Shown here in pieces: positions 36,059 through 38,238 of a stretch of DNA of 38,238 bases. The position numbers and the translations under genes are program-made. This stretch comes from [Borrelia] turdi (GTDB lineage: Bacteria > Spirochaetota > Spirochaetia > Borreliales > Borreliaceae), in assembly GCF_008828755.2 (NCBI RefSeq), contig NZ_QBLM01000004.1:1-38238 (forward strand). Reading direction: 5' to 3'. A model generated the notes under the pieces. It made no database searches, was not told the DNA's origin, and saw nothing but the letters and a program-made list of their open reading frames with translations. The number at the start of each line of letters is the position of its first letter. Position 1 is the stretch's first letter.

Positions 36059-36838
36059 CTAGTAATAAAAAGAATTACCCTCTTTTAATTTTTCAATTGC
36101 CAATACAGCCATATTCCCATTGGGAAATATGGCCCGGGCTTTTTTTAAACATTCAATTGCTTCTAATCTTCTATTAATACGAATTAAAAAAGAACTTTTT
36201 ACCAATTCTTTCAAATATTTTAGTCTAGAATCAAGATTACTGCTTTCTGCTTTATCAATATAGCTTTTTGCCAATAGAATTTTATAAAAATCTCTATTTG
36301 ACGCTCTAACTGTATATAAAATAGATAAAGGAATGAAAACTTTAACGTTATTGCTATCTGCTTTTAAAGACTCTTCTAAATGTCTCTTGGCATTAACAAA
36401 ATAAGAATACAATCTGTTTCTATCATGGGGTATTAAATTTATAGCAAGCTCTCCCAATGCCCTAAAATAATCCGATGGAACATTTTCTTTTAAGGAAATT
36501 TTAAAAGCATAATTATAATTTTGAATTAGTTTTTTAATCAAATCATTGTATTTATGTGGATCATTAATTAAGTAAGAAACGTCACACAAAACCAAGGACA
36601 TAAGTAAATTCAAGTAATTATATTGAACGCTTTCCCTTCTATATTTCAGTAAAATATTGTTTTCTATGCTTTTAAGTTCGTTTTTAAAAATTTTATCGGG
36701 TGCAAAAAAATCAAACTCAAAATTACCGGAACAATATTTAGTATGAATACTTTCTATTTTATCTATGTATGCTTTTACATCTTTTTCAAAAGAAAATAAA
36801 CTAATGTTTGCCAAAAAAATTAACAATAACTTTAACAT
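36059..36838 (-). CDS. Exported TPR-like protein 2
   Basis: A 259-residue all-helical protein with a signal peptide (LLLIFLANISLFSFEK). Helical hairpins of TPR type run to the C-terminus, which ends with KKARAIFPNGNMAVLAIEKL. The upstream gene ends EEIFPNGAFHKMVLEQ, so the two are distant paralogues. Such periplasmic TPR proteins in spirochaetes partner transporters (TatT of Treponema is an example). Spacing of 51 and 42 bp to its neighbours places it in the operon. Confidence 0.75.
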   Translation of the reverse strand: MLKLLLIFLANISLFSFEKDVKAYIDKIESIHTKYCSGNFEFDFFAPDKIFKNELKSIENNILLKYRRESVQYNYLNLLMSLVLCDVSYLINDPHKYNDLIKKLIQNYNYAFKISLKENVPSDYFRALGELAINLIPHDRNRLYSYFVNAKRHLEESLKADSNNVKVFIPLSILYTVRASNRDFYKILLAKSYIDKAESSNLDSRLKYLKELVKSSFLIRINRRLEAIECLKKARAIFPNGNMAVLAIEKLKEGNSFYY

Positions 36839-36889
36839 ACAAAAATTAACTTATAAATCTTAAATAAGTTATATTAACCTCTTATTTAA

Positions 36890-37699
36890 CTAATTTTTTA
36901 TAGGAAAATCCATAAACAAATTTCCACCCTTGTTTTGCTCTAGAACCATTTTGTGAAAAGCTCCGTTAGGAAATATTTCTTCAGCTCTAAGTATATATTT
37001 AAGGCTTTCTTTTTCATTTTTAAGTAGAAAATATGCTTGGCTTATCCATATATTTGCAAAATATTTTTCTACATCAGTTTGACCATGTTTAAATCCTAAT
37101 TGAGCAAATAGTAAAGTTTTATTTGGGTCTCCTCCCGCAATCCTTGGAGCATATAAATACCAACTTGCAATAGAAGTATTAGCAAATGAGTTTTTACTAT
37201 TAATTTTTAAAGACTTTTCAAAATATTTTCTAGTCTCATTTGCAAGCTTACTTAAAGCTGCACCACCAGCATACCTCAAGAGCATTAAATTAACATCTCC
37301 TAAAATCCTATAAACATCACTTTGAATGCTTTTCTCTAAACCTTTAAAATCTATTGATGCAATTAGCTCTAAAAGAGATTTTTTAGTAGATTTTAAAACA
37401 GAATAACTTTTAGAAGAATTCTTTCTTCCTTCTTTATTCTGAAGGAATCTGGCAATTTGGTAATCAATAAGATTAATAAAATATAGCTTGATACCAGAAC
37501 TCATTTCACCTAATGTCTCTTTAAACTTATTAAGTCTATATATATAGGCATCTTCATCATTTTTTTTTAACAATTCTTCAATTTTGCCCGAATAATAGCC
37601 TTCTAATATGCCATAAAATTCTCTATTTGAAACATTAAATGAATATATATAACCAACACTAATAGCTAATAATAAAAAACAATGACTAATTCCTTTCAT
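36890..37699 (-). CDS. Exported TPR-like protein 1 (first gene of operon)
   Basis: A 269-residue protein with signal peptide (CFLLLAISVGYIYSF) and TPR-type helices. The segment SFANTSIASWYLYAPRIAGG, followed by DPNKTLLFAQLGF, resembles the TatT family, which assembles with TRAP-type binding proteins in treponemes. It is the first gene of the seven-gene operon and begins about 500 bp from the telomere. GGAG lies seven bases before its ATG and a TATAAT (37730-37735) some 30 bp upstream could be its -10. Confidence 0.75.
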   Translation of the reverse strand: MKGISHCFLLLAISVGYIYSFNVSNREFYGILEGYYSGKIEELLKKNDEDAYIYRLNKFKETLGEMSSGIKLYFINLIDYQIARFLQNKEGRKNSSKSYSVLKSTKKSLLELIASIDFKGLEKSIQSDVYRILGDVNLMLLRYAGGAALSKLANETRKYFEKSLKINSKNSFANTSIASWYLYAPRIAGGDPNKTLLFAQLGFKHGQTDVEKYFANIWISQAYFLLKNEKESLKYILRAEEIFPNGAFHKMVLEQNKGGNLFMDFPIKN

Positions 37700-38057
37700 A
37701 ATTACTCCATTAAAAATTTAGCTCAATAAATTATACTTTTAAGGAAATAAAAAAAATAAATTCAATACTGCATATTTATTTCTAAAATTTGCTCTTAAAT
37801 ATTGGTCAAAATTAGTCAACACATTATCGTAAACAGTAATTTTATAAAACATTCATTTCTTTGATTATTTGAGAAATATAATTTTATAAAATTTATATGT
37901 TTAATACAAAAACAAATATACGCAAACAAATACCTAGTTTATATTGGCCCACAAATAAACTTAAATCACAAAAGAATTACTTCTCTTTCTACATTCCACA
38001 AAAAAATCTAAGATAAAATATTTATGATATAGATATTAAATAATTATTATATTATTA
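37700..38057. other. Subtelomeric non-coding region
   Basis: Leader of the operon plus AT-rich subtelomeric DNA. Apart from the -10 at 37730-37735 on the minus strand, I see nothing. Confidence 0.4.
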
Positions 38058-38079
38058 TGCCTATATGCATCTATAGGCA
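38058..38079. repeat. Subtelomeric hairpin, 8-bp arms
   Basis: TGCCTATA (38058-38065) and TATAGGCA (38072-38079) enclose TGCATC. GC content is above its surroundings. Lies about 125 bp from the telomere tip. Confidence 0.6.
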
Positions 38080-38168
38080 AAGATATTGAAAAATAAAAAT
38101 TTCAATTATTTTTATGCAAAGTAAACAGTTTTGAGACTAGATTTATTTATATAAATTTGCTTTGCACT

Positions 38169-38238
38169 TTTTAAAGCGCAATTATACTAAATAACAATAA
38201 TATATATTATTGTTATTTAGTATAATTGCGCTTTAAAA
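38169..38238. other. Hairpin telomere, read through into the opposite strand
   Basis: A 70-bp perfect palindrome with 35-base arms and its axis between 38203 and 38204. Reading outward from the axis, the box TAGTATA starts after 14 bases (38218-38224), the arrangement of Borrelia hairpin telomeres and of the replicated-telomere sites cut by the telomere resolvase ResT. The plasmid end is thus at the axis, and 38204-38238 duplicate 38169-38203 in reverse complement. True unique sequence ends at 38203. Confidence 0.93.

Overview
The window looks like almost all of one linear plasmid of a Lyme-disease-group Borrelia (B. burgdorferi sensu lato). The grounds are very AT-rich DNA, lipoproteins with short spirochaetal lipoboxes, a VlsE-type protein, all four Borrelia plasmid-maintenance families (PF57/62, PF50, PF32/ParA, PF49) and a covalently closed hairpin telomere captured at the right end. 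The seven-gene envelope operon at the right resembles, from memory, the bbj23-bbj29 cluster of B31 lp38. A nicotinamidase (carried by lp25 in B31) and a secreted MTA/SAH nucleosidase (lp28-4 in B31) are also present, so the plasmid is mosaic compared with B31.

Layout. 1-10,000 is a gene graveyard: a 13-bp tandem repeat at the very end, then decayed lipoprotein, membrane-protein and IS605-type TnpB relics. One intact gene stands in it, a VlsE-like lipoprotein (3115-4224, minus). 10,300-21,000 is the maintenance region. A two-gene envelope-protein cassette is present twice in inverted orientation (11.2-12.4 kb minus, 17.8-18.9 kb plus). Between the copies lie a nicotinamidase and the PF57/62-PF50 pair (plus); outside them lie PF49 and ParA (minus). 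The replication/partition module is therefore split and oppositely oriented, as expected if the cassette copies have served as recombination sites. 21,000-28,000 holds a secreted MtnN, two lipoproteins and several fossils. 28,180-30,090 is a nuclease-like gene (HsdR_N-type PD-(D/E)xK plus a DUF5655-like tail) bracketed by about 105 bp inverted repeats. 30,300-31,100 carries a second, dead PF50-ParA locus, evidence that a second replicon was once fused here.

31,228-37,699 is one minus-strand operon transcribed away from the telomere: two TPR-type periplasmic proteins, a predicted outer-membrane barrel, an ABC ATPase, a LolC/E-MacB-type permease, a LolA-like periplasmic protein and a second predicted barrel. 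Together these could form a complete inner-membrane-to-outer-membrane export or lipoprotein/lipid trafficking route. The last 35 bases (38204-38238) are the complement of the preceding 35, so the physical end of the plasmid is near 38203 and the rest is read-through around the hairpin. Everything here was worked out by eye; homology statements come from recognised motifs, not database searches.
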